In this document: piece after piece, positions 23,246 to 33,744 of the stretch | How positions within the stretch are numbered: the first letter of the stretch is position 1 | Layout: the number at the start of each line of letters is the position of its first letter | Origin: Silene latifolia | Taxonomy: Eukaryota; Streptophyta; Magnoliopsida; Caryophyllales; Caryophyllaceae | Assembly: GCF_048544455.1 (NCBI RefSeq) | Contig: NC_133537.1 | Location: forward strand, 151,630,058 to 151,694,057 | Direction: 5' to 3' | DNA length: 64,000 nucleotides | The notes under the pieces: model-generated | The model's input: the letters and a program-made list of their open reading frames with translations, nothing else | Database searches by the model: none | What the model was told of the DNA's origin: nothing | Made by a program: the position numbers and the translations under genes

Positions 23246-24811
23246 TCATATCATCACTATCATCATCTTCCTCAATAGAAGTGGACTCATCACCACTTCC
23301 CTCTTCACTTTCTTGTTCACTTTGTTCATCATCCTCTTCTTCTTCTTCTTCTTCACTAGCCTCTTCATTAATGCGATCATCAACCGCATCACCGACAACC
23401 TCATCGTCACCCGAATCTCACCCCTAGATGCACTCGGAAAGAAAACTTCCCTATCCGCCCAACTAGGCAAGGGACATGAAGGATCAGGTAGTCCTTGCCT
23501 AGATAAGTTAAGGAGGGGTGGATATTGGGCTAAGTAAGCATCTTCCCGATCCTTAAAAGCTTGCTTGTGCATCTCTTGCATAAGAAGAGTCATATAATCT
23601 TTGCTTGCTTCAACACCTTCGGGTTTGAACTCTTGGTACTTGAAAGGATAGGGTGGTGTGACAATGGAAGAGGAGGGCATTTCAATTTCATCCCTTTGTT
23701 GTCGGATAATGTATTCGACCTCTTTTGAGAGGGGAAGGAGATAGTTGGTTCGATGGACACTTAAACGACAAATCTTTGAAGGCAAAGTAAAAGATCTAGC
23801 CTCACTAGTAAGCCATCCATACTTGGTGTCAAGAGGGTTATGAGAGACCCACTTGCATTTGTTTATCCTAGCATCAATATCAATGAGATGACCACCCTTC
23901 TTCGCCACATACTTGCTATCCTTGTTGAAGTTCGGATCAAAGTATTTAGCCAAAAGAGTGACTAGACCTCCATTCACAATAACGGTAGTGCCTTGCTTCC
24001 CACAATCAACATTTAGCCATCTATCCACCAAAAGCCTTAGAGAGTTGAAAGGCTTGGTGAATTCCCTTCCAATGTTTAAGGCCGACTCAAGAAGAACAAA
24101 ATCGAGCTTGGTAAAGTGGTTGGTGTCTTTTCTTGCAATGATGGTATTCCCTATGACCTTGTGCCACACTCTAATACCCGGATGGTGGACTAATAGAGCG
24201 CGACTAGCATGATAGTTCTCAAATTTCCTTCCGGAAATCACCTCCCAAAGAGGAGCGGGGTCATACTTGCCAACATTCTTGAAATAACTAGGTGAATCAC
24301 TAAGACCCAAAGCTTTACTCATTTCCTCAAAGGAGATGCACCTACTAACATTAGCTAGGCGGAACTCAATGCGTTCCATAGTCTCAACCTTTGTAACTTT
24401 CAAAGAACTCAAGAATTCTAAGGTAAGGGAGGGGTATGTTAATTCTTTTGTTGTAACCAATTTGCCCAACCCCATGGCTTCAAAGAAGGCTCTAGTTTGC
24501 TCAAGGACACCCAACTTATCTAAGGCATCTTCACAAATAAACTTGGTGGATAGAAAGGATTTTCTAGCGTACTTGGAAAAAGTTTCCTTATGGGAGTTAG
24601 AGATGAAAATTACCTCCGGATAGTTTGAAAGTTGAGAAATTTCCGGAGTAGTAGAAGTTGTTGCTTCCAAGGGAGGTTGTTTTTGTTGCACTTCCAAGTT
24701 TGAACTAGCTACCACCATAGCCATGGAGGCTTTCTTTGCTTGAAGGCTCTTTTGTCTTGTTGAGAGTGCCTTTGCCTTTGGTGCCTTTGTTGCTCCTTTT
24801 GTCCTTGCCAT
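23246..24811 (-). CDS. unit A second protein, Athila ORF1-like, frameshifted tail
   Basis: A 521-residue ORF starting with a Lys/Ala-rich basic stretch ('MARTKGATKAPKAKALS') and followed by a long region with 'LEFLSSLKVTKVETMERIEF' and 'LRLLVDRWLNVDCGKQG'. The overall character fits the plant-specific Athila ORF1 family of unknown function, which in Athila-type elements accompanies gag-pol. The unit B copy is collinear over about 450 residues and ends in an acidic tail. Here a one-base deletion near 23412 (CACCCGAATC against CACCCGGAATC) throws the tail into a Lys/Met-rich frame. No transmembrane or signal segment is evident. Its place downstream of protease, where RT and integrase would be expected in between, marks the element as deleted. 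Confidence 0.7.
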   Translation of the reverse strand: MARTKGATKAPKAKALSTRQKSLQAKKASMAMVVASSNLEVQQKQPPLEATTSTTPEISQLSNYPEVIFISNSHKETFSKYARKSFLSTKFICEDALDKLGVLEQTRAFFEAMGLGKLVTTKELTYPSLTLEFLSSLKVTKVETMERIEFRLANVSRCISFEEMSKALGLSDSPSYFKNVGKYDPAPLWEVISGRKFENYHASRALLVHHPGIRVWHKVIGNTIIARKDTNHFTKLDFVLLESALNIGREFTKPFNSLRLLVDRWLNVDCGKQGTTVIVNGGLVTLLAKYFDPNFNKDSKYVAKKGGHLIDIDARINKCKWVSHNPLDTKYGWLTSEARSFTLPSKICRLSVHRTNYLLPLSKEVEYIIRQQRDEIEMPSSSIVTPPYPFKYQEFKPEGVEASKDYMTLLMQEMHKQAFKDREDAYLAQYPPLLNLSRQGLPDPSCPLPSWADREVFFPSASRGEIRVTMRLSVMRLMIALMKRLVKKKKKKRMMNKVNKKVKREVVMSPLLLRKMMIVMI

Positions 24812-25858
24812 TGATGCTTAAACCAAGAAAAGAGTGAAAATCTTCACTTTCCAAGTGTACCCAAATCGATTTTAAGATGAAAGGCTTTGCCTTTAGAAAT
24901 TCAAAAATCGACTCAAAGGTTGAAGATTTTGGTGCTTGGTTTGATTTTTGTTGAAAGAGGAGTGATTAATTTTTGTTGAAAGGATGTTTTGATTTGATTT
25001 TGATGAATGTGGTTGAGGAAATCTTGTTTTGGTGATGGAGAGGATGAGGGTTCTGAGTTTTGGGGTTTATGGGCAGTGTTTTGATTGAAGGAATGAAGAA
25101 ATGAATGTGGGAGGGGGTTTATAAAAGACCCGAAAATTTTGAATTGCAGGGGGAAGACGGGCGGCTTTCCTTCGGGACGCCCGGATTCTGTCTGTTCTGG
25201 GCTTCAGAATTCTCGCCTAAAGACAGGCGTCTTTGAGCAAAGACGCTCGGATTGTTCAGCTGCGGGACGGGCTTCTTTCAGTGAAGACGAGCGGATTCCT
25301 TTCCAGGGAATTTTCTTGTTTTTCTCAGCCAAAAAGACGGGCGTCTTCTCTTGCAGGACGGGCGTCTTTTTGAGGACGGGCGGATTCTTTTGCAGGACGC
25401 CTGTTTTTGCTAACAGTCCCAAAATTTTAAAAATTCAGCTCAGAGGGACGGGCGTTTTGTGACAAATACGCCCGGGTTGCCTGAAGACGGGCGGATTCTC
25501 TTGAAAACGCTCGGATTCTGCCCCTTTTACCCGGATTCAGTTCCATCCGTGTACTTGCATATCCCTTGTCATTTTTCATTCTTAAAAATCTCGTGTTCTT
25601 CATTGTGGGGGCACTAATAAAGCATGGATAGCCTAGGCAATTGTTATCCCCACACTAAGCTAAAGCACTACACATCAATTGAAATTATTAGTCCCTCCCT
25701 CACTACTCTCAAAAATGATAATTATGTTGATCAAGGCATAAAAATCCAAAAATGACAAAAATGCAATACGAGAATTAAAATGCGAGTTAGGGAGTTAGAA
25801 ATATTTACAAATGGTGGTTTAGGGAGGACTCCACCAAACTCTCATCCTTAGTGAGATG
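24812..25858. other. unit A spacer between protease and second ORF, with GACG motif array
   Basis: Non-coding. At 25156-25535 it carries about ten or more GACGGGCG / GACGCCCGGATTC motifs (AAGACGGGCGTCTT type), many in pairs 20-21 bp apart. In an autonomous Athila element this is where RT, RNase H and integrase would lie, and none of their signatures is present. A minus-strand ORF (25204-25422) made of KTPVL-like repeats is a by-product of the motif. Confidence 0.8.
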
Positions 25859-26539
25859 TCATGGGGGCATGTCCAAGGTGTTGTTGATGTTACTCAACAC
25901 CTTGAAGAAGTAATCAAAAGCTTGTTCATTGTCAAGATAAAGATCTTCAATAGATCTTTGCCCTTGTTGTCGGTCTTGATCGATAGCATTAACAATATAG
26001 GGATTGAAAATCCCTTCAAACTCATCGTCCCAAAGGCCACAAACTTCATCTACTTGATCACTAAAGATCTCTTGAGTTGATAGAGACAACTCTCCCATTT
26101 TCTTGTCTTGGCCAATGAGGCCATCTTCTTCATTGCTTGACTTTGGTGAGCTTTTCAAGCTCTCTTTGTTACAATTCACTTGCTCTTTGAATGGAGCATC
26201 TTCAATTTTATTCTTCCATTGGGGTTCCGACTTCTTCCTATCATCCTTCCGGCTATAATGATCAATCATAAAACATGGTTCTTGCAAACGGGGAGCTCTC
26301 ATGGTCTTGTCAAGATTGAAAGTTATACTCTCATCTCCCACTTCTAGAGTGAGCTCTCCATGATTCACATCAATTACTGCACCCGCGGTATGTAAGAAAG
26401 GTCTTCCTAGAATGATTGGAATGTTGGAGTCTTCTTCCATATCAACAATAACAAAGTCCACCGGGATGAAAAATTTCCCAATTCGTACGGGAACATCTTC
26501 CCATATCCCTAATGGTGTCTTCGTCGATCTATCGGCCAT
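25859..26539 (-). CDS. unit A retropepsin C-terminal part
   Basis: A 226-residue continuation of the Gag-protease frame after an in-frame TAA. It holds the later part of an aspartic protease: 'DVPVRIGKFFIPVDFVIVDM' and the conserved 'IPIILGRPFLHTAGAVIDV' segment, followed by an acidic linker ending 'FFKVLSNINNTLDMPP'. The ATG at 26537-26539 comes directly after the stop and is probably not a real start. In unit B the same codon is CAA, so A carries a one-base nonsense change that separates the catalytic Asp from the rest of the enzyme. Confidence 0.7.
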   Translation of the reverse strand: MADRSTKTPLGIWEDVPVRIGKFFIPVDFVIVDMEEDSNIPIILGRPFLHTAGAVIDVNHGELTLEVGDESITFNLDKTMRAPRLQEPCFMIDHYSRKDDRKKSEPQWKNKIEDAPFKEQVNCNKESLKSSPKSSNEEDGLIGQDKKMGELSLSTQEIFSDQVDEVCGLWDDEFEGIFNPYIVNAIDQDRQQGQRSIEDLYLDNEQAFDYFFKVLSNINNTLDMPP

Positions 26540-28657
26540 TTAGAGTGTGATATTGGTGCATTTAAGCGCTTCCATCCCCAACCTTTTACTCACCGAGTAC
26601 GGCATAACACTCACACTAGCCCCTAGATCACATAAGGCTTTGTTGATCGTGGTGTCGCCAATGGTACACGGTATTGAGAAGCTTCCCGGATCCTTGAGTT
26701 TTGGAGGTGAACTCCCTTGAAGTATTGCACTACTCACCTTAGTGAAGGCGATAGTCTCAAGTTTCCGGATCGACTTCTTCTTTGTGAGGATGTCTTTCAT
26801 GTATTTCGCGTAGGCCGGCACGTGATTGATTAATTCCGTGAAAGGAATTGAGAGTTCTAAATTCTTCACAATTTCCATAAATTTTCCAAGTTGGTCATCA
26901 AATTTGGGCTTGGCTTGACGACTTGGAAAAGGAAGTCTAATCACAATGGGCTCCTTCTCCTTGACCTTGTCTTCATTTTTCTTTGAAATTTCTTCTTTTG
27001 ATGGTTCTCCATCCTTGGAGTTTTGCACAATTTCTTCTTTGTCACTAGCTTCCACAACTTCATTCTCAACTTGCTTCTTCGGTGCTTCATACCTTGTACC
27101 ACTTCTCAAGTGAATGGCACTAACCGTTTCATGTCTTGGGGGATTACTTTGAGGTGGTAATTGCCCATTTTGTCTTTGTGAGCTTGAAGATGCTAGTTGA
27201 GTCAATTGGGTTTCCAACATTTTGGTGTGAGCTAGGATGTTGTTGATCGTGGTTTCCTTTGCTTGACTATCTTTTTGCATTTGAGTGAAAAACTCTTGTT
27301 GATTCTTTTGCATTTGAAGGACCGCTTTTTGAACATCAAAACCTTGGTCATTTTGTTGAATGTATGGAGATTGATTTTGGTAACCTTGGTTTTGGTTGTA
27401 AAAGGGTCTTTGATTTTGGTTTCTCATGGGAGGTGGGGTGTATGTTGTTTGAGGGTTTTGAACATTTTGGCTTTTGTATGAGAGATTTGGAAGGAATTTG
27501 GTATTTTCATTGTAATAGTTGGAATAAGGGGTACCACTCTTGTATGCTTGGAAAGCATTCACTTGTTCATTTGTTCCCCTACATTCACTTGGGTCATGTC
27601 CCAAAGTTTCACAATTCTCACATATCCCACTTGGGATTGATGAAGATGCCGTCATGGCATTAACATGATGCTTTGGTGATTTTGAGGCTTCTTCAAGTCT
27701 AGCCATAGCTTTTTCAAACTTCAAATTGATGGTGTCAATGTGGGCATTAAGTTGAGCACCCAATTGAGTAACGGAGTCCACTTCATGCTTTCCTTCTCTA
27801 GTAGCCTTGCGAGGTCTACTATATTGTGAGTTATGGACCGCCATTTCCTCAATTTTGTTCCAAGTTTGATTGTCATCAACTTCGGTGAACATTCCATTTG
27901 ATCCCATGTTGAGAATGTTCCTTGAATCTTCATATAGACCGTTCCAAAATTGTTGTACCAAGAACCACTCGCTAAGTCCATGGTGAGGACATGAGCGACA
28001 AATTCCTTTGAACCGCTTCCAAGCTTCATACAAAGATTCTTCATCCCTTTGCTTAAAACCCGTAATTTGAGCTCTTAGCATGTTAGTCTTTTCCGATGGA
28101 TAGAACTTTTTGTAGAAAGCTAGAGCCAACTTTTTCCAAGAATCAATTCCGAGAGTGGCCTTGTCAAGGCCCTTCAACCATTGTTTCACGGTGCCAATTA
28201 GAGAAAAAGGAAATAAGACCCATCGAATTTGGTCTTGAGATACACCGGTTTGAGAAATCGCATCACAATAGTCACAAAAGGTCTCCATATGAGAGTGAGG
28301 GTCTTCACTAGGCATCCCCCCAAATTGGCTTCTTTCGACTAATTGGATAAATGCGGATTTGGCAATGAAATTTCCGGTTAGATGTTGTGGTGTGGGAGTA
28401 CCATTAGGTAGGTTCTCCTCGGTGGGTACGGAATGTGATGAAAACTTAGGCATTGTAGGTTGATTTTGTGTTGTATTTTGTGTTGGGTTCTCTTCACCTT
28501 CTCTTGCAAAAGGGTTGATGAACTCAATAGTTGGTTGAATATCTACAACCTCACCAATACCTCTCAAATTTCTCCTAGCAAGTTTTCTATTGGTTGTCAA
28601 AGTTCTTTCAATTTCACGATCAAAGGGTAACAAGTCACCTTGTGATCTTCTAGACAT
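26540..28657 (-). CDS. unit A Gag-protease polyprotein, N-terminal part
   Basis: The frame is open from 28684. The second Met (28657, 'MSRRSQGDLLPFDRE') is the likelier start by comparison with Athila-type Gags. Structural Gag domain around residues 130-250 ('KQWLKGLDKATLGIDSWKKL', 'LYEAWKRFKGICRSCPHHGL'). CCHC zinc knuckle near residues 345-360 (C-EN-C-ETLG-H-DPSE-C). A Gln/Asn-rich linker and a charged Lys/Glu stretch follow, then the protease start with active-site 'CDLGASVSVMP' close to the end. TAA at 26540-26542 cuts the protease. Gag would package RNA and form the particle. The intact zinc knuckle and one open frame over 700 codons suggest unit A is the less decayed of the two. Confidence 0.8.
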   Translation of the reverse strand: MSRRSQGDLLPFDREIERTLTTNRKLARRNLRGIGEVVDIQPTIEFINPFAREGEENPTQNTTQNQPTMPKFSSHSVPTEENLPNGTPTPQHLTGNFIAKSAFIQLVERSQFGGMPSEDPHSHMETFCDYCDAISQTGVSQDQIRWVLFPFSLIGTVKQWLKGLDKATLGIDSWKKLALAFYKKFYPSEKTNMLRAQITGFKQRDEESLYEAWKRFKGICRSCPHHGLSEWFLVQQFWNGLYEDSRNILNMGSNGMFTEVDDNQTWNKIEEMAVHNSQYSRPRKATREGKHEVDSVTQLGAQLNAHIDTINLKFEKAMARLEEASKSPKHHVNAMTASSSIPSGICENCETLGHDPSECRGTNEQVNAFQAYKSGTPYSNYYNENTKFLPNLSYKSQNVQNPQTTYTPPPMRNQNQRPFYNQNQGYQNQSPYIQQNDQGFDVQKAVLQMQKNQQEFFTQMQKDSQAKETTINNILAHTKMLETQLTQLASSSSQRQNGQLPPQSNPPRHETVSAIHLRSGTRYEAPKKQVENEVVEASDKEEIVQNSKDGEPSKEEISKKNEDKVKEKEPIVIRLPFPSRQAKPKFDDQLGKFMEIVKNLELSIPFTELINHVPAYAKYMKDILTKKKSIRKLETIAFTKVSSAILQGSSPPKLKDPGSFSIPCTIGDTTINKALCDLGASVSVMPYSVSKRLGMEALKCTNITL

Positions 28658-28775
28658 GCAAAATATCAAACAACTTGAAAACAATTAGAACAAACCTTGA
28701 GGAGTTTTAATTCCCCAAGGCAAAGAAAGACACAACTAATAACAATATAAGAAAATCTAAATCAAGTTAACACCG

Positions 28776-28793
28776 TCCCCGGCAACGGCGCCA
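28776..28793 (-). promoter_or_regulatory. unit A primer-binding site (tRNA-Asp)
   Basis: The plus strand reads TCCCCGGCAACGGCGCCA, identical to the 3' end of plant tRNA-Asp with CCA. The minus strand is therefore the primer site. It lies four bases inside the middle LTR. Confidence 0.9.
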
Positions 28794-28797
28794 TTTT

Positions 28798-29465
28798 TGG
28801 TCGGGACTATATCTTTTCGGTAACTTGTCGTTAGGAGCACCTAGACCAAAATACAATTTATAGCTTCACAAACAACTCTACAATTAGTAAAGAGGCAAGT
28901 AAAGGTCGGATCCCAAGGGACGGGAATTGAGATGAGATTTCTATTGCAACTAGCGGTGTCTTAGGGGTGTCACAATTGGGTTGATGTAGTAGGTCACTAA
29001 ACTAAATAACAATGAAGGTAAACAAGCAAGATGAATTAAAATGGTTGTAAACAATTGATAAAAAGCACTAGGGTATCATGGGGTCATAGGGGATTCATGG
29101 GAATTGATCATACAAACATGTTCTCAAATTATAAGCAAGCAATTATTGTTGTGATGGATTGAGTTGGGTTATATCGTACAATCCTAGGACAGTTTGGGTC
29201 CCGGAGCCGAATCGATTAGATTGTACAACACCTACATGTCGACTTAGTCTTCCCTACTCAACAACATGCATGGTCTAATGAGACTAGAGTTGGTGTATGT
29301 CTTACAAGTCTCATTGAAAAGATAGGTGATGGGTAAAAAATGCAAGGATTCATAGGCTCGCATTTCATCAAACATAACATGTGCATGAGTTGAGATCATA
29401 ACAAGCAAGCAAATAAACCATGAAAGCATATTAATTTAAGCATGAATCATTCCCCATGTTGGTTT
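28798..29465 (-). repeat. array middle LTR, first part
   Basis: Starts TGGTCGGGACTATATC. It is interrupted by the copia element after GGTTT (29461-29465) and continues at 38350. Confidence 0.9.
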
Positions 29466-30749
29466 TGTTGGGAAATGTGTCCTCAACAATAGTGCGATCA
29501 TATGATTTAATATCATAATTAAATCTCAAATTAAGAATACGTGAGATATGATTTTTATATATATATTCGACTGATCATCATTAATCAGTAATGATTGGCT
29601 GACTAGAGTTTGACATTACTGTCGTGTGACAGTGGTGGTCAGGTGATCCCTTAAGGTCACACCTAAAGAACAATTCCTTTAATGGATAAATTGATTAATT
29701 GTATGACGATACGAGGTAATCAATTCCTTAAAAGTGAACAATTTACTTGTGAGAGAGAAGAATAATATCTTATTATAATGGGATTAAATAAGATTTATTT
29801 TAGTAATAAAAATGCTTTATTACTAAAATTGCATATTGTTTGAGAAACAATAGAGATAAGAATGAATGGTTAATTATAATTACAATATGTTGTGAATTAT
29901 AATTTTATGACCCATTTTATTTATGTGATCAAGTATCACTAGTCAATTTATTGTATGAAATTTAATTAATTTGTAAAATGATATTTATGGGATAAATATG
30001 CATTAAATTAATTAATAACATGTAAAATACTACATGTGACATATTATGTGACAAATGACAAATTGACCAAAATGGTGTGTGTGCTAATGGGTAGTGATTA
30101 TTTTATATTATGTGATAATATTTATATAAATAATTGTACCTACCTTTATGTAGTCTTACACACCTAAGCTATTGATAAGAGAAAAAGAGAAAGGAGATTC
30201 CAATTTTTGTTTGGTTCCCCTTGCCTCTTCCCACCCGGTTTTCCAACTCTTATTATAGAGTTTTTTGGTCTCTTATCTTACTTACTCATTCATTCAAAGT
30301 ATACATGCATGAGTTTTTGCTCCTTCTTCTCTCTAGCTTTCTCCAACAAGTTTTTGGAGATTCACAAGTTCTTGCTCATCTTTTCTAATATCAAAACAAC
30401 ATTGCTAGTGTAGTGATAACAATAATATTAGAATCATTTTAAGGATACTAGTATAATAATCTAGTTAATTAGTATACTAGTTTAAGGGTAAGTCTTGGGT
30501 GCAATCTAAGGAGGATTTCTATACTTGGGATCTTGGAATATCATCCATCAATATAAGCTCAAGAACAAGTGAAGGAAGGTGACCTTACTTGTGCCCATAA
30601 TTTCGAACCAACCAACAATGTAAGGAACATTGTTTTTTCTTATATATCTTTCATTTTGTTATGCATGCACTAGATCTAAAGAACATATAATTAACAAGTT
30701 AATTAGTTCACTATTAGAGGAGTCTAATAAGAGGTATATGAACCTAACA
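29466..30749 (+). repeat. copia left LTR
   Basis: Compared with the right LTR it lacks about 36 bp near 30065 and the 197 bp insertion. A small ORF (30207-30413) is present in both LTRs and is not a gene. Confidence 0.92.
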
Positions 30750-30751
30750 AG

Positions 30752-30763
30752 TGGTATCAGAGC
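30752..30763 (+). promoter_or_regulatory. copia primer-binding site (tRNA-Met)
   Basis: TGGTATCAGAGC two bases after the LTR, the standard initiator tRNA-Met primer site of plant copia elements. Confidence 0.93.
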
Positions 30764-32829
30764 ATAAAGATGTTGCATGCATAATCGGTTATTGTTTTTC
30801 CGAGTTAAAAGGTTAACATATAAAACTTAAAAGGATTTTAGGTCAGTTTTATGATTCATGGAAACTTATTGCTCATTTTAAGGATTTTTGGTCATTTTAT
30901 TACATTTTTATGATTAAAATGGGAATTAAAATGCTAAAAATAGTTAAATTTCGTTTCTGACCTTGGAAATTGTATATGACCTCACATGCATATTTTACAA
31001 GTTGTGTGTAAAAGGACGTGTTAATTTGATTAATATTGCATGATTTATGATTTTTATGAAATAAAGATGGATTAAAAGAGGTAAAATGGTTAAAAATAGT
31101 TAAATCTCGAATTAAGCCATGATCTTTTAATATGATGTCACATGCAAGATTTACAGAGTGTATGTAAATTTATAGATTAAGAGATCTTTCTTAGCATGAT
31201 TTATGGATTTTTGAGTAAAAATGACATAAATAGTGACTATTTTAGCAAAAATTAGCTAAAACGTATTGCATGGCTTGAGAAAATTATTTTAAGTTGCATT
31301 AATATCCCACTAATCAGATCTACATTTGTAAAAATTATTGGTTTAATTTTCGTATACTTTATACATTTTATGAGATAAAACCGATAAAAATGCAACTATA
31401 TTTTCTCAAAATTAATTCGAAAATTTTAACCATGTTTTTTGACATTATGAGGGTCATGGAATTATTACAGAATGTTTAAAAATTTAAAATTCAATTTTTG
31501 ATACATTTATGAATTAATTTGGATTTATTTCCTAAATATTGTGTTTTTTAAGGTAAAAAATGAGCATAAAATTAAATCAAGTTGAATTATTGTCAAAAAT
31601 TTAGTGATGACTGTTTTTTGAGTCCTAAAATGTGTTAGGATAATTAACTTGAGCTTAGATGTGATTTAAGTGTTAATTAGTGATTTTAAAATGTTATTAT
31701 CACGCATTTCCATGAAACCGGGTTATATGTACGACATAAGTTAAATAGGGCGATTTGGCACATGATTTTACATGATAGGTACATATTATAATGCTGCATA
31801 TTTCAATTGTTGAATGTCTTTTATTTATATAATTTTGAATTATGTAATTTTATCTTAGTATGACCTTAGTTTTAATCGATATTACCCGTAATGAAAGGGA
31901 ATATTGATTCGGTTGTAATTTAAGTGATCTCGTATCACTTTTATTTTTTTATTTCAGTAGTTTTTCCATTTTACAAATGTATAATAGGAATAGTTTTGTA
32001 TTTTTATTATTATTTGTAATTATGGAGCATCTTCAAAGACGGTGCCATTCGGAAAGGTGATCCGACAAAGACGGTGTCTTGGGAGGCGTGCCATTTGAAG
32101 ATTCAAGGGACCAAAGGAGTTGGTTTCCGAATATGTAATAGATTATTTGATTTTCTATTTTTTAGGAAGGCCATACTAGGAATTTTATTTATTGCTTTGC
32201 ATTTCTTTTAATATGTTGCATGCATTGCCAAATCGCCATAATAACACATGCATATTATATCGAGTCATCGACCGTATCAATTATAATTATCGTAGTTCAC
32301 CGCTTTAGTTCACTTAAAACGTGATAGATAATAAATTGACAAGACCTCTCACATATATTAAAAATTGAGAAAAAAGCCTTACCAAATAGTAGAAACCGAC
32401 GAAGTACCAATTTCATAAGGGAGTTGAGCCGGCTTTACCGTAATACAAACCTTGTTACGTTGGCGAAGTGGGGTAGTAAAATGTTATTACATCGAAATTT
32501 GGATTAAGCTCAACGGAAGTATTGTTGACCGTAGTCTCATGTGTCCCGGGCTACAGATGAGAATTAGAGTAATTTTTATCGACCGAGAGTTCTAAAAGTA
32601 GAATCGATTAAAAAGTTAATCCACCGAGTTATATTAATAAGGGATGACTCGGTTTACCGTACCCGTATTAATATGAATTTGGATCTCGGAATCATTTATG
32701 TAGTTGGGTGGAGGTCACTATATAAATGCAATGCTTGTAGTTAAATTTACGAGTATTATTAAAACGATAGATGATAATTAATTCCTTCATTTCCTATTTT
32801 GTAGTCAAAATTTGTTTTAATCAACCGCA
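30764..32829 (+). other. copia 5' leader, about 2 kb
   Basis: AT-rich and without an ORF of note. Near 32030-32110 there is a GC-richer patch with two 'GACGGTG' repeats. The leader is long for a copia element. No nested insertion with recognisable ends was found in it. Confidence 0.6.
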
Positions 32830-33744
32830 ATGGCAACTCCAAACGCGTCCGCATCCATTAGTTCCACCACGCTTACCAATGTGTCATGGCTCCGATCCTT
32901 TATGGATCGATGTAAGTTAGAAAAGAATGGGTCCAATTTCGCCGATTGGGACGCGCAACTTCGCTTGGCCGCGCAAGGTGACAACATGCTTCGTTACCTT
33001 ACCGAGGCATCTCCCACCGAAATTACTACTAGGTCCACCCCCGCCGCTAGGCAAACCTATGAGGTTTACCAAAGAGAGTCGGCCGCGATGAAAAATGTGT
33101 TGATCTTTGCTATGGAGGCCGAACTCCAACGAAGTGCTATACAGATTAGCACCGCTCATGAGATCTACATGAAGCTTGTGAACATGTTTTCACGAGCTCC
33201 TAGGGTCATTAAATATGAGGCGGCTTCTGCATTTTTTGATCTTAACATCAAAGAGGGCCAAAAGATGAGCCCTCATGTGCTCAAGTTGATGGAGCATGTT
33301 GAGACCTTGAAAATGCATAAGGTGGAAATTCCTAATGAACTTGTAATTGATCGAATTCTTCATTCCCTCAGCAAAATCAAAGCATATGTTCAATTCCGGG
33401 TGAATTTTAATATGCAAGATAAGAAGGTTTCCCTTGATGAGTTGCACAAAATGCTTGTGCAAGCCGAAAGGGACATGGGGCTAAGTGTTAGCACCACCAA
33501 AGATGTGCTCAATGTCAATCATAAGAGCAAAGGAACTTTCAAGAAGAGCGGGAAAAAGGGAAAGAAGCGAACTCCCAACAGGAACATAGCTAAGACTTAT
33601 GAAGCAAGCTCCTCCAAGCCCAAGTACAGTGCCCCCTCCTGGGACAAGTGCCACTATTGTTGTGGTGTTGGACATTGGAAAATAAATTGTTCCAAATACC
33701 TTGGCGACATTAAAGCTGGAAAGGTTATTCCAGTAGGTATATAA
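32830..33744 (+). CDS. copia Gag
   Basis: A 304-residue intact ORF. The Gag core (UBN2/gag-polypeptide type) spans about residues 20-220: 'NGSNFADWDAQLRLAAQGDN', 'STAHEIYMKLVNMF', 'VETLKMHKVEIPNELVIDRI', 'HKMLVQAERDMGL'. A Lys-rich stretch ('KKSGKKGKKRTPNRN') follows, then a CCHC zinc knuckle at about residues 274-287 (C-HY-C-CGVG-H-WKIN-C). The protein ends soon after the knuckle, with no protease in frame. The next 86 bases look like a short intron (see findings). The strong GC content and clean frame contrast with the wrecked pol after it. Confidence 0.88.
   Translation: MATPNASASISSTTLTNVSWLRSFMDRCKLEKNGSNFADWDAQLRLAAQGDNMLRYLTEASPTEITTRSTPAARQTYEVYQRESAAMKNVLIFAMEAELQRSAIQISTAHEIYMKLVNMFSRAPRVIKYEAASAFFDLNIKEGQKMSPHVLKLMEHVETLKMHKVEIPNELVIDRILHSLSKIKAYVQFRVNFNMQDKKVSLDELHKMLVQAERDMGLSVSTTKDVLNVNHKSKGTFKKSGKKGKKRTPNRNIAKTYEASSSKPKYSAPSWDKCHYCCGVGHWKINCSKYLGDIKAGKVIPVGI

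Noticed and set aside
25204..25422. Minus-strand ORF of KTPVL-like repeats, looking like a repeat protein (unit A spacer)
   Set aside because: The repeats are the translation of the GACGGGCGTCTT DNA motif. The frame has no conserved counterpart in unit B and no start context.
27263..27663. Plus-strand ORFs across the Gag regions (also 23913-24212, 24336-24623, 42027-42326, 45367-45767)
   Set aside because: They are antisense shadows of the minus-strand Gag and ORF1-like frames and repeat only because units A and B repeat.
28776..28793. tRNA-Asp gene
   Set aside because: Only the last 18 bases of the tRNA are present, next to an LTR border, and repeated at each 5' LTR. This is a primer-binding site.
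30207..30413. 68-residue hydrophobic ORF conserved at 37802-38008
   Set aside because: It is conserved only because both copies lie in the copia LTRs. No family, no coding signal, and it lies in the LTR promoter or leader zone.
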